DNA from: Alteromonadaceae bacterium
GTDB lineage: Bacteria > Pseudomonadota > Gammaproteobacteria > Enterobacterales > Alteromonadaceae
Direction: 5' to 3'
Assembly (NCBI GenBank): GCA_027013165.1
Contig: JALUXV010000493.1
Coordinates: 1-37,230 of the forward strand
Length of the DNA stretch: 37,230 nt
The position numbers and the translations under genes are program-made. The notes below the pieces were generated by a model. It saw only the letters and a list, made by a program, of their open reading frames with translations, was not told where the DNA came from and did not search any database. Of this stretch, positions 15,445 to 23,416 are shown in pieces. Every line of letters starts with the position of its first letter. The first letter of the stretch is position 1.

Positions 15445-17829
15445 TTAACCCCTTAGTAAACGCGTTGAGTTATACACCACAATAATACTGCTTAAACTCA
15501 TGCCGACCACAGCCATCCAAGGGCTTAGTATACCCGACACTGCAAAGGGCAAGATAACCAGATTATAACCTACGGCCCAAGCCATATTTTGACGTATGGT
15601 AGATTTAACACTTTGTGCCGATGCTAGTAAAAAAGGCACAACAGAGAGCTTGTCGCCAAGTAAAATAACGTCAGCAGCAGTTTTCGCAACGTCAGTTGCG
15701 TTACCCACAGCAATAGCGACATCTGCGCTGGCAAGCACAGGTGCATCGTTGATTCCGTCGCCCATCATGAGTACAGAATCGCCTTGCTGTTGCAACGCTT
15801 TTACTTCGTTAAACTTTTGTTCTGGCGAAAGTTCTCCTTTTGCTAAATCGATAGATAACGACTTAGCAACGGAGTCAACGTTACTCTGTATATCACCACT
15901 AAACATTGCTAATTTGAACGCAGATAATTGTGACAAACTGTCTTTTGCGTCTTCTCTTAATGTATCACTTACAGTAAAAGCTCCGAGCAATTCACCTTCA
16001 CTGACCAAAAATACGTTGGCTTCAATGTCTAGTGCTGGAGCGGTGGTTTCGCCAAAGCAAAATTGCTTGGAACCCAGTGAATACTGATTTCCATCAATAA
16101 CTCCAGAAACACCTCCACCGGGAGTGACTTTGTAATTGTGTAAAGACAACGTGTTTGATTCTACACAGAAGGCCTTAGCAATAGGGTGTTCTGATCTCGA
16201 CTCAAGGCAGGCTGCAATGTTGCGTACTGCATCTTCTGGATAATTTGGATTAAACCAGGTGTCTTGAATTGAAAATTTTCCTTGGGTTAGGGTGCCCGTT
16301 TTATCAAGAGCAATGGTATTTACCTTTGTTAGCTGTTCTATGGCATCGGCGCGCTTTAGTAAAATTCCGTGCTTGTTTAATTTTGCCATTGCACAAGTTA
16401 ACGCCGACGGTGTAGCAAGACCAAGTGCACAGGGGCAGGTTGCCACTAACACTGAAACTGTGATCCAAAAGGCGCGATCACTTCCCTGTAAATACCAAAA
16501 CAGAAAAGTTGCCGATGACACCACAAGTACGGCAATAACGAATATACGAGAAAACTCGTCGGCAATTTGAGCCACTTTGGGCTTACTTGCCATGGCGGTG
16601 GTTTGAAGTCTTACAATTTGATTTACCAAGGCGTGCTTAAGCGTATTCGTTACACGAATGGTTAGGCTGCCGTCTTTACTGACTGTACCGCCATAGACGG
16701 TACTGCCAACTTCTTTTAACACAGGGTTAAATTCACCTGTTAGCATTGATTCATCTACCGATGCCGATCCGTCTACGACAATACCGTCTACAGGGATGGT
16801 TTCACCGGGCTTTATCAGGGTTAGCTCCCCCTTTTGTAGCTGTTTTGCCAAACATTGAATGAGATTGCCGTGTTCATCTATTTTAGTCGCAGAAACTGGT
16901 ACATATTGGGTCATATTGGCAGAAATCTGCGCTGCCCGATGTCGGCTTCTATGCTCTAAAAAGCGACTCAGTAACAACAAAAAAATGAACATACAAATGG
17001 ATTCAAAGTACACTTCTCCTTCTTGAAGAAGCGTAGACTTTAAGCCGGCTATGTAGGTACCAAAGACAGCCAGTGTAATAGGAACATCCATATTCACAGT
17101 TCGGGCTAGCAAAGCTTTTGAGGCACCAATATAAAATAGGCTGCCGGAATACAGAACAACAGGTGTAGTAAGGGTAAGCGCCACCCAGTAAAAGTAGTCG
17201 CGAGTTTCCGCTTCTATGGCGCCGAACCAATCAAAATACAAACCGGCCATTAGCATCATGACTTGCATAGTCATTAATCCGGCTAAACCGAGTTTCTTAA
17301 GAAATGCTTTTTCTTCTCTTTTGTAGCTAGCTTCATGATCGTCGGGTTGAAAAGGCGCGCCTTTATAACCTATACGCTTTAATGCATTGAGTATTTGACT
17401 CAACTTTAGCTGATTGTCGTCCCATGATACGGCAGCGCGACGCTCTTGAACGTTTACTGATACTTGAGCTATCCCTTTAACTTTTGATAGCTGTTTCTCA
17501 ATGAGCCACCCACAAGCGGCACAGGTGATACCTTCAACGGTTAACTGAATAGACTTATGTTTACCCTGGTCAATAACAAAGTCTTCTTGCAATGCGGGCT
17601 CATCAAACAAGCTTAATTTGTTGAGCTGTGCAGGAATTAGGTCATCGCCCTTTATTGCTGGTTCAGTGCGAAATTGGTAGTAATCTTCTAAGCCATTTTG
17701 AACGATAGCTTCAGAAACTGCCAAGCAACCAGGGCAACATAACTGACGAGTTTCACCCAAGATATGGGTTGAGTAGGTATGTTCTTTGTCATTGGGAAGT
17801 CCACAATGATAGCAATTCGGGTCTTTCAT
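15445..17829 (-). CDS. ccoI: Copper-exporting P-type ATPase for cbb3 oxidase (CcoI/FixI)
   Basis: 794 residues. From the front: a Cys-rich segment (C6, C9, C31, C32, C35) typical of FixI-type pumps; a heavy-metal domain with CAAC at 103-106; eight membrane helices; the actuator loop with TGEFNPV near 364; the metal-passage CPC at 465-467; the phosphorylated Asp in DKTGT (509-513); and GDGINDAP near the C-terminal end. It exports Cu(I) to the periplasm for oxidase assembly. The ATG at 17829 overlaps the ccoH stop (TGATG); a TTG one codon earlier is possible. Same strand as ccoH and ccoS, which flank it with no gap. Confidence 0.95.
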   Translation of the reverse strand: MKDPNCYHCGLPNDKEHTYSTHILGETRQLCCPGCLAVSEAIVQNGLEDYYQFRTEPAIKGDDLIPAQLNKLSLFDEPALQEDFVIDQGKHKSIQLTVEGITCAACGWLIEKQLSKVKGIAQVSVNVQERRAAVSWDDNQLKLSQILNALKRIGYKGAPFQPDDHEASYKREEKAFLKKLGLAGLMTMQVMMLMAGLYFDWFGAIEAETRDYFYWVALTLTTPVVLYSGSLFYIGASKALLARTVNMDVPITLAVFGTYIAGLKSTLLQEGEVYFESICMFIFLLLLSRFLEHRSRHRAAQISANMTQYVPVSATKIDEHGNLIQCLAKQLQKGELTLIKPGETIPVDGIVVDGSASVDESMLTGEFNPVLKEVGSTVYGGTVSKDGSLTIRVTNTLKHALVNQIVRLQTTAMASKPKVAQIADEFSRIFVIAVLVVSSATFLFWYLQGSDRAFWITVSVLVATCPCALGLATPSALTCAMAKLNKHGILLKRADAIEQLTKVNTIALDKTGTLTQGKFSIQDTWFNPNYPEDAVRNIAACLESRSEHPIAKAFCVESNTLSLHNYKVTPGGGVSGVIDGNQYSLGSKQFCFGETTAPALDIEANVFLVSEGELLGAFTVSDTLREDAKDSLSQLSAFKLAMFSGDIQSNVDSVAKSLSIDLAKGELSPEQKFNEVKALQQQGDSVLMMGDGINDAPVLASADVAIAVGNATDVAKTAADVILLGDKLSVVPFLLASAQSVKSTIRQNMAWAVGYNLVILPFAVSGILSPWMAVVGMSLSSIIVVYNSTRLLRG

Positions 17830-18308
17830 CAAGGATTAAATCTGATTGTTGCACCGTAGGGTAATGTCAGGGTTTGTTGAATTTTCCATGCTTCGTCCAT
17901 TGGCATTAATGACACTCGCCACTTACCAGATAAATCATTATCAGTGGACCCACGGTATGTACCAGTAGCATCTCGCGACAATAAAACTTCAGTATCTTTT
18001 TCTTCTAGGGTGACATGATGAAAGGTAAGTTTTAACGCATTACCTTCCTGTGGTATGCCAGAATGAAATTTAAGGGCAATACGACCGTTGTCTATAGTTA
18101 AGTCTGTGGTAATACGAAGTCGACGGGCATTGGCAACTTTATCTAACCTAGCGTTAATCGCTTTTCCTTCTTTGTAGTAGTCGTCTACTACTAAACTGTC
18201 TTCAGTGGTTATTGCTAGACGTACTAATACTACACCCATAATAAGGGTGATCACAGGTACAGCAATAAGAAACCAGGGCCAAAACTGTTTATACCAAGGT
18301 GTGTTCAT
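17829..18308 (-). CDS. ccoH: cbb3 oxidase assembly protein FixH/CcoH
   Basis: A 159-residue protein with one N-terminal membrane helix (about residues 10-30; WPWFLIAVPVITLIMGVVLV) and a periplasmic domain containing VDDYYKEGKAIN, the most conserved FixH stretch, and a C-terminal Ig-like part (SGKWRVSLMP). FixH stabilises the oxidase during assembly. It is the first gene after a strong hairpin that follows ccoP (18361-18385), so it is either expressed by read-through or from its own weak promoter. The customary ccoG gene is missing before it. Confidence 0.92.
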   Translation of the reverse strand: MNTPWYKQFWPWFLIAVPVITLIMGVVLVRLAITTEDSLVVDDYYKEGKAINARLDKVANARRLRITTDLTIDNGRIALKFHSGIPQEGNALKLTFHHVTLEEKDTEVLLSRDATGTYRGSTDNDLSGKWRVSLMPMDEAWKIQQTLTLPYGATIRFNP

Positions 18309-18362
18309 TAAGATCCTACTAGCGCGTTGTATTAATAGTTAGGAAGTTGAATAGTCTCATAA

Positions 18363-18390
18363 AAAAAGCCCCGTGGTCACGAGGCTTTTT
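18363..18390 (-). terminator. Intrinsic terminator after ccoNOQP
   Basis: On the minus strand AGCCTCGTG and CACGGGGCT form a GC-rich stem with one mismatch and a short loop, followed by seven T. It lies between ccoP and ccoH, so it separates the structural genes from the assembly genes. Since ccoH starts only about 50 bases beyond it, partial read-through may set the ratio of oxidase to assembly proteins. The stem is also flanked by T on the plus strand, so it could work both ways. Confidence 0.75.
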
Positions 18391-18411
18391 ATACGTTAGC
18401 TATGTAAGTGA

Positions 18412-19368
18412 CTATTCGTCAGACAAGCTGTATACGTAAGCCGCAACAACATGGATTTTGTCATCACCCAAGGTGTTCTTGAATGAAGGCATAACACCAT
18501 TACGTCCGAACGTTAGCGTTTCTACAACAGCTCTGTGTGAGCCACCGTATAGCCAAGTAGTATCAGTTAGGTTAGGGGCGCCCAACATTTGGTTACCTTT
18601 AGCGTCCATACCGTGACACGCCGCACATACCATGAACTTACCTTTACCAGCCTCTGCAAGCTCAGGATCTACATCTGGTAATCCGCTTAGGCTACGCACG
18701 TAGTTTGCCACTTCCTGAATACCTTGTTCACCTAATGCTGGAAGTTGTGCAGGCATTAGACCTGAACGACCAAGCGTTAAAGTTTCAACAATCTTAGCGC
18801 CAGAGCCACCGTACAACCAGTCGTTATCAGTTAGGTTAGGGAAGCCACCGTTTTGACCACGAGCATCTGAACCGTGACACTGAGAGCAGTTTTGTAGGAA
18901 CAAACGCTTACCTACTTTGTTTGCTTCTGGGTCTTTTGCCAGTTCTTCAACCGGAATTTGAGCATAGGCTGCAAAAATTGGGTCGAATTGCTCTGCTGCA
19001 TAGTCTAACTCGCGGTCATACTCTACAACATAACCTTCAGCAGAAGCTTGTTCACGAGCCTGTGCTGACTCTTCAAGCGACTGAACATTTTGGTTTGAAC
19101 TACGCCATTTCCACAAGCCTTCGTATGCACCAAGGCCAGGATAGAGTGCAAGGTAGATAAAGCCCCACACGATAGTCACGTAAAACATAATTGTCCACCA
19201 ACGTGGAAGTTGGTTGTTTAGTTCGATAATACCATCGAACTCGTGACCCATTGATTCACCTTCTTCAACGCCCGTTTGGTTTGACAAACACCAGCGAAGA
19301 AGAAAATAGCATCCAATAATCAACCCAAGGGTGATTACAGAAATCCATATTGTCCAAAACATACTCAT
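18412..19368 (-). CDS. ccoP: cbb3-type cytochrome c oxidase subunit III (diheme)
   Basis: A 318-residue protein with two N-terminal membrane helices (about 5-25 and 55-78) and two periplasmic cytochrome c domains, each with its heme-binding motif: CSQCH and CAACH, followed by the matching methionines in GLMPAQL and GVMPSFK. CcoP passes electrons from soluble cytochromes to CcoO and CcoN. The ATG has GGAG about ten bases upstream and follows ccoQ by 15 bases. Last of the four structural genes; a terminator follows. Confidence 0.97.
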   Translation of the reverse strand: MSMFWTIWISVITLGLIIGCYFLLRWCLSNQTGVEEGESMGHEFDGIIELNNQLPRWWTIMFYVTIVWGFIYLALYPGLGAYEGLWKWRSSNQNVQSLEESAQAREQASAEGYVVEYDRELDYAAEQFDPIFAAYAQIPVEELAKDPEANKVGKRLFLQNCSQCHGSDARGQNGGFPNLTDNDWLYGGSGAKIVETLTLGRSGLMPAQLPALGEQGIQEVANYVRSLSGLPDVDPELAEAGKGKFMVCAACHGMDAKGNQMLGAPNLTDTTWLYGGSHRAVVETLTFGRNGVMPSFKNTLGDDKIHVVAAYVYSLSDE

Positions 19369-19383
19369 AGTTTAAGACTCCTG

Positions 19384-19545
19384 CTAATCTTTTTTTGATT
19401 CGTTGTTATCTTCGTCAGCGAAGGGTAGGTTAGCGGCTTCGTCGAACTTACTTTTGTTTCGACCACTGAAAGCCCACCAAACTATGCCTATAAAGCTGAC
19501 AAAAACGATGACAGTAAAAATGCTGCCTACAATACTCTGGTCCAT
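19384..19545 (-). CDS. ccoQ: cbb3-type cytochrome c oxidase subunit CcoQ (short)
   Basis: A 53-residue protein: MDQSIVGSIFTVIVFVSFIG is one membrane helix, then IVWWAFSGRNKSKFDEAANL, with the WAxS-x-x-x-KxxFdeAa pattern of CcoQ, and an acidic tail. CcoQ stabilises the CcoP interaction with the core. It starts one base after the ccoO stop and ends 15 bases before ccoP. Translated directly from bases 19545 to 19384. Confidence 0.94.
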   Translation of the reverse strand: MDQSIVGSIFTVIVFVSFIGIVWWAFSGRNKSKFDEAANLPFADEDNNESKKD

Positions 19546-19546
19546 A

Positions 19547-20152
19547 TTAGTTCAAATGTGTGCCAAGAGATTGAAGGTAAGCAATAAGGGCTTCCATTTC
19601 TGTTTTGCCCGACACTGCCGCTTGCGCACCTGCGATATCTTCATCGGTATATGGAACGCCGAAGCCTCGGAACACTTCCATCTTCTTACCGGTTAACTCA
19701 CCTGATAACTTGTTCTTTTCTAACCACGGGAAACCCGGCATATTAGATTCTGGAACAACGTTACGTGGGTTGATCAAATGTACGCGGTGCCATTCATCAC
19801 TGTATCGACCGCCAACACGGGCTAGGTCGGGACCAGTTCGCTTAGAACCCCACAGGAAAGGGTGCTCCCAAACAGACTCACCGGCAACACTGTAGTGGCC
19901 ATAGCGTTCTGTTTCAGCGCGGAATGGACGAATCATTTGGCTATGACAACCTACGCAACCTTCACGGATATAGATGTCACGACCTTCCAATTCTAGTGCC
20001 GTATAAGGACGAAGACCTTCGACAGGTTCCATCGTCTGTTGTTGAAACATTAACGGCGTAATCTGAACCATAGCACCGAAACTGATTGCAACAAGAATCA
20101 AAACGGTGAGTAGGCCGACGTTCTTTTCAATTAACTCATGTGGATTTTTCAC
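19547..20152 (-). CDS. ccoO: cbb3-type cytochrome c oxidase subunit II (monoheme)
   Basis: A 201-residue protein with an N-terminal membrane anchor (about 12-30) and one heme c motif in the characteristic context [17 protein letters not shown]; methionine ligand candidates occur in [10 protein letters not shown]. CcoO is the electron entry to the catalytic subunit. The start is a GTG at 20152 with AAGGAG seven bases upstream. It follows ccoN by 14 bases and is of normal length. Confidence 0.97.
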   Translation of the reverse strand: MKNPHELIEKNVGLLTVLILVAISFGAMVQITPLMFQQQTMEPVEGLRPYTALELEGRDIYIREGCVGCHSQMIRPFRAETERYGHYSVAGESVWEHPFLWGSKRTGPDLARVGGRYSDEWHRVHLINPRNVVPESNMPGFPWLEKNKLSGELTGKKMEVFRGFGVPYTDEDIAGAQAAVSGKTEMEALIAYLQSLGTHLN

Positions 20153-20166
20153 TTCACGTCTCCTTA

Positions 20167-21600
20167 TTACGCAGCCTGAGCTTCAGGTTCTACTGCAATA
20201 CTGCCTTTGGGTGCACGCACAGTCATGTAGGTGTTATATGCCATTACCAACATACCTGCTACCACGAATACGCCACCGATGAAACGAACCACGTAGAAAG
20301 GCTTAGACGCTTCTAGAGACTCAACAAAGCTATACGTTAGTGTTCCGTCTGGGTTTACGGCACGCCACATTAGGCCTTGAAGTACGCCAGACATCCACAT
20401 TGCTACGATGTACAAAACAACACCAATAGTTGCTAACCAGAAATGCACGTTAACTAAACGAGTGCTGTACATTGCAGGCTGGCTAAACAGCACTGGGATC
20501 AAGTGGTAGATAGAACCAATTGAAACCATGGCAACCCAACCTAGCGCGCCAGAGTGAACGTGACCGATAGTCCAGTCAGTGTAGTGAGACAGTGCATTTA
20601 CTGTTTTGATTGCCATCATTGGGCCTTCGAAGGTAGACATACCGTAGAAAGACAATGAAACGATAAGGAAACGAAGTACTGGGTCAGTACGCAGTTTATG
20701 CCATGCACCAGATAGCGTCATAATTCCGTTAATCATACCACCCCAAGACGGTACGAATAGGATAACTGACATCACCATACCTAGTGACTGCGTCCAATCA
20801 GGAAGAGCCGTGTAGTGCAAGTGGTGAGGGCCTGCCCAAATATAAAGTGAAATCAATGCCCAGAAGTGAACGATAGACAGACGGTACGAGTAAACCGGAC
20901 GACCCGCTTGTTTTGGAACAAAGTAGTACATCATTCCCAAGAAGCCTGCTGTTAGGAAGAAACCAACCGCGTTGTGTCCGTACCACCACTGCATCATTGC
21001 ATCAACAGCACCAGCATAAAGCGAGTAAGACTTAGTGAAAGAAACCGGAATTGCCATGCTGTTACCGATATGAAGAACGGCAACAGTCAACATGAACGCA
21101 CCCAAGAACCAGTTCGCTACGTAAATGTGCGAAACCTTACGGATAACGAGCGTACCGAAGAAGTTGATGATGTATGCAACCCAAACTAGCGTTATAAGAA
21201 TGTCGATTGGCCACTCTAGTTCTGCATATTCCTTCGAACTGGTTAAACCCAGCGGTAAAGTAATGGCTGCAAGAACGATTACAGCTTGCCATCCCCAGAA
21301 GGTGAATGCTGCTAGCTTGTCACTGAATAGTCTTACCTGACAGGTACGCTGAACAATGTAGTACGACGTTGCGAATAGAGCACAACCGCCAAAGGCAAAA
21401 ATAACGGCATTAGTGTGCAATGGGCGCAAACGTGAGAAAGTTAACCATGGTGTGTCGAAGTTAAGCATAGGTGCAAATAATTGCGCGGCAATAAATACCC
21501 CTATACCCATACCAACGATACCCCATATGATGGTCATGATGGTAAATTGCCTGACGACTTTGTAGTTGTAATCAGGTTGTGCTTGGCTTATTTCACTCAT
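20167..21600 (-). CDS. ccoN: cbb3-type cytochrome c oxidase subunit I (catalytic)
   Basis: A 477-residue protein with twelve hydrophobic helices of the heme-copper oxidase superfamily. The low-spin heme and CuB histidines lie in [26 protein letters not shown] and [11 protein letters not shown]. The enzyme reduces oxygen with high affinity at the inner membrane and pumps protons. The ATG has GGAAGA about nine bases upstream. It is the first gene of ccoNOQP; the upstream region holds an FNR box 185-198 bases away, so the leader would be long (about 150 bases). Confidence 0.97.
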   Translation of the reverse strand: MSEISQAQPDYNYKVVRQFTIMTIIWGIVGMGIGVFIAAQLFAPMLNFDTPWLTFSRLRPLHTNAVIFAFGGCALFATSYYIVQRTCQVRLFSDKLAAFTFWGWQAVIVLAAITLPLGLTSSKEYAELEWPIDILITLVWVAYIINFFGTLVIRKVSHIYVANWFLGAFMLTVAVLHIGNSMAIPVSFTKSYSLYAGAVDAMMQWWYGHNAVGFFLTAGFLGMMYYFVPKQAGRPVYSYRLSIVHFWALISLYIWAGPHHLHYTALPDWTQSLGMVMSVILFVPSWGGMINGIMTLSGAWHKLRTDPVLRFLIVSLSFYGMSTFEGPMMAIKTVNALSHYTDWTIGHVHSGALGWVAMVSIGSIYHLIPVLFSQPAMYSTRLVNVHFWLATIGVVLYIVAMWMSGVLQGLMWRAVNPDGTLTYSFVESLEASKPFYVVRFIGGVFVVAGMLVMAYNTYMTVRAPKGSIAVEPEAQAA

Positions 21601-21784
21601 TTTAATGAATCTTCCACTTCAAATGAACTTATGGTCTCCAATTGCCGTTTTATTACGGTAAAATGTGATAGAGCGGTCCCTCTTCACACTGAGCTTGGAA
21701 AGAGTAATAATTATTGCTCCAAGCCAATTGGTACGCGGATGATAAGGTTTTTAATTACAAAAAGATACCATAAACTACGCGACG

Positions 21785-21798
21785 TTGATCTCGGTCAA
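21785..21798. promoter_or_regulatory. FNR box between ccoN and an unknown membrane protein
   Basis: TTGAT-CTCG-GTCAA matches the FNR consensus TTGAT-N4-ATCAA at 9 of 10 specified positions. It lies in the divergent region between ccoN and the gene at 21842. Towards ccoN, a TATCTT lies 18 bases beyond the box, slightly closer than the ideal class II spacing. The same window encodes an FNR with the reading helix for this sequence, which supports the call. Confidence 0.7.
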
Positions 21799-21841
21799 TA
21801 CAGAATCATTCAAAAATTAATCAATGTTAAAAATTTGCAAC

Positions 21842-22303
21842 ATGAATACAACAAAACGCTTACGTTCCTACCTTGGGCCCCTCACTATTTTTTTCGTTGC
21901 ATTAGCGATATTTACCGTTCATAGGTATCAACAAGCATGGCAAAACAATGGAGCGTCCTATGTTGAAATAGGTAATAGCTGTAATTTTGTCAATAATCGA
22001 TGCGAACTTTTAATTGGCGATCAAAAAATAACGGCAAGGTTTTCTCAGCATCCAGAGGTTGAAGAATCGATAACCTTAGAATTTAGTAGTTTAAGCGGTT
22101 TAGTTCCTGAAAGCGCGTGGATTGAGGGCGTTAATATGTATATGGGGAAAATTCCAGTACTCATTGACAAAGACGAACATGGAAGTTGGAGCGGTTGGTT
22201 TATGTTAGGAAGCTGTTCGGAACCTAGAATGGACTGGCGAATTCAGTTGAACTTGGAAAATTCCGAACCCGTCTATTATCTCAACTTTTCAACCGAACAA
22301 TAA
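21842..22303 (+). CDS. Unknown single-pass membrane protein divergent from ccoN
   Basis: 153 residues from the ATG at 21842 (MNTTKRLRSYLG; an in-frame ATG at 21824 would add six). One hydrophobic helix at about 10-25 is followed by a periplasmic part with three cysteines (GNSCNF, NRCELL, GSCSEP). The layout (one helix, small beta-rich domain, a GSWSGWFML stretch near the end) recalls FixH, but I see no firm homology. It shares an intergenic FNR box with ccoN and ends at a shared terminator, so it is probably a single FNR-controlled gene. An oxidase-associated role is inference; I do not recognise the family. Confidence 0.78.
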   Translation: MNTTKRLRSYLGPLTIFFVALAIFTVHRYQQAWQNNGASYVEIGNSCNFVNNRCELLIGDQKITARFSQHPEVEESITLEFSSLSGLVPESAWIEGVNMYMGKIPVLIDKDEHGSWSGWFMLGSCSEPRMDWRIQLNLENSEPVYYLNFSTEQ

Positions 22304-22304
22304 A

Positions 22305-22327
22305 AAGGCCTCTTTGTGAGAGGCCTT
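22305..22327. terminator. Bidirectional intrinsic terminator
   Basis: AAGGCCTCT and AGAGGCCTT form a perfect 9-base stem with a TTGTG loop, between the ends of the converging plus-strand gene and the bacterioferritin genes. The minus strand continues with five T, so it is strongest for the bfr operon; the plus side has only a weak T run. Confidence 0.85.
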
Positions 22328-22344
22328 GTTACATGGATTATTGT

Positions 22345-22812
22345 TTACATTTGAGACTGCAAGTAATTTTGTATACCCAAACGTTTAATTAACCCTAGTT
22401 GCTGCTCTAACCAATGAGCATGGTCCATTTCGGTATCGTCGAGCAAAACAGTAAGCATTTCTCTTGTTACGTAGTCATTTTCAGACTCACATAGCGCAAT
22501 GACTTCTTTTAATTTTGCGTCTACTTCGTATTCTACCCGTAAATCGCTTTCAAGCATTTCTGGAACGTCAGCACCAGCTTTGAAGCCAGTGCGAGTAACC
22601 ATGTCTGGTTGACCTTCCAAAAACAAAATACGTTCTATCAACTTAGTCGCATGACCGCGCTCATCATCGAATTCGTGATTAATTCGCTCATAAAGCTTAT
22701 TTAATCCCCAGTCTAGATACATTTGTGAATGAAGGAAGTACTGATCCATCGCTGCTAATTCATAGGACAGTAGTTCGTTCAACGCGTTAATAATTTGCGT
22801 ATTGCCTTTCAT
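22345..22812 (-). CDS. Bacterioferritin, ferroxidase-type subunit (heme Met missing)
   Basis: A 155-residue four-helix-bundle protein. Compared with E. coli Bfr the di-iron ligands are all present: E18, E51, H54, E94 and, shifted by one, E128 and H131. The heme ligand Met52 is replaced by Arg (DDERGHA), so this subunit should oxidise and deposit iron but not bind the inter-subunit heme. Starts at the last base of the neighbour's stop codon (TAATG), so the two subunits are translationally coupled and probably co-assemble into one 24-subunit shell. Confidence 0.93.
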   Translation of the reverse strand: MKGNTQIINALNELLSYELAAMDQYFLHSQMYLDWGLNKLYERINHEFDDERGHATKLIERILFLEGQPDMVTRTGFKAGADVPEMLESDLRVEYEVDAKLKEVIALCESENDYVTREMLTVLLDDTEMDHAHWLEQQLGLIKRLGIQNYLQSQM

Positions 22813-23288
22813 TATTCGTCTCCCATCACTTGTGCTTGCAGGTAATTCTCTAAGCCCATGGCGTTGATTTGATAATCCTGCGTTTCGAGCCAGTCTAGGT
22901 GCTCTTCTTCATACTCCAAAATAGACTCGAGCATGTCTCGTGATACATAGTCTTGCTTCTGTTCACACAATGCTATTGCGTCTTTTAAAAGTGGAATTTG
23001 TTCCTGCTGGAAACGTGCATCGCACTCTAGCATCTCTACCGTATCTTCACCGATATACAGTTTGCCTAGTGCTTGGAGGTTAGGTAGCCCCTCTAAAAAC
23101 AAAATGCGTTCGATGATATCGTCCGCCTGCTTCATGTCTTTGATCGACTTTTTGTAATTCTTACTGTTGAGCTCTGTTAAACCCCAGTTCTTGAACATAC
23201 GTGCATGTAGAAAGTACTGATTTATGGAGGTTAATTCACTCGTCAATACTTTGTTTAAACTTTCAATAACGTCGCTGTTGCCTTTCAT
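22812..23288 (-). CDS. Bacterioferritin, heme-binding subunit (ferroxidase site incomplete)
   Basis: A 158-residue protein that looks more like E. coli Bfr overall ([27 protein letters not shown]), and keeps the heme ligand M52 (IKDMKQADD). However, several di-iron residues are changed: position 51 is Asp, 54 is Gln instead of His, and 94 is Gln instead of Glu, while E18, E127 and H130 remain. It should bind heme but oxidise iron poorly. It is the first gene of the pair; AGGG lies before the ATG. Heteropolymers of a heme subunit and a ferroxidase subunit are known from other bacteria. Confidence 0.93.
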   Translation of the reverse strand: MKGNSDVIESLNKVLTSELTSINQYFLHARMFKNWGLTELNSKNYKKSIKDMKQADDIIERILFLEGLPNLQALGKLYIGEDTVEMLECDARFQQEQIPLLKDAIALCEQKQDYVSRDMLESILEYEEEHLDWLETQDYQINAMGLENYLQAQVMGDE

Positions 23289-23317
23289 GTTTAGCCCTCG
23301 TCAGCTTATTGAGGCTA

Positions 23318-23346
23318 AGTGTAGGCGTTCATAATGATAAAATCAA
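23318..23346 (-). promoter_or_regulatory. Predicted promoter of the bfr pair, with a Fur-like half site
   Basis: On the minus strand TTGATT (23346-23341) and TACACT (23323-23318) are 17 bases apart, about 30 bases upstream of the first bfr start. The spacer contains TTTATCATTATGA, which agrees with one half of a Fur box, but the second half is poor (11 of 19 over the whole site). Iron control is therefore possible, not shown. Confidence 0.5.
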
Positions 23347-23416
23347 AGAAATTTTAATAAAAACAAATAGATACAAATGTTAACCATTCTCAGTTAATCC
23401 TTTGTTCTCATTGTAT

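Noticed and set aside
15596-16087. 163-codon plus-strand open frame
   Set aside because: Antisense inside ccoI; low-complexity Ser/Ala/Thr product of the kind produced by reverse frames of a conserved pump.
23330-23348. Full Fur box in front of the bfr genes
   Set aside because: Only the first half agrees (11 of 19 positions in total), so it is kept just as a remark on the promoter.
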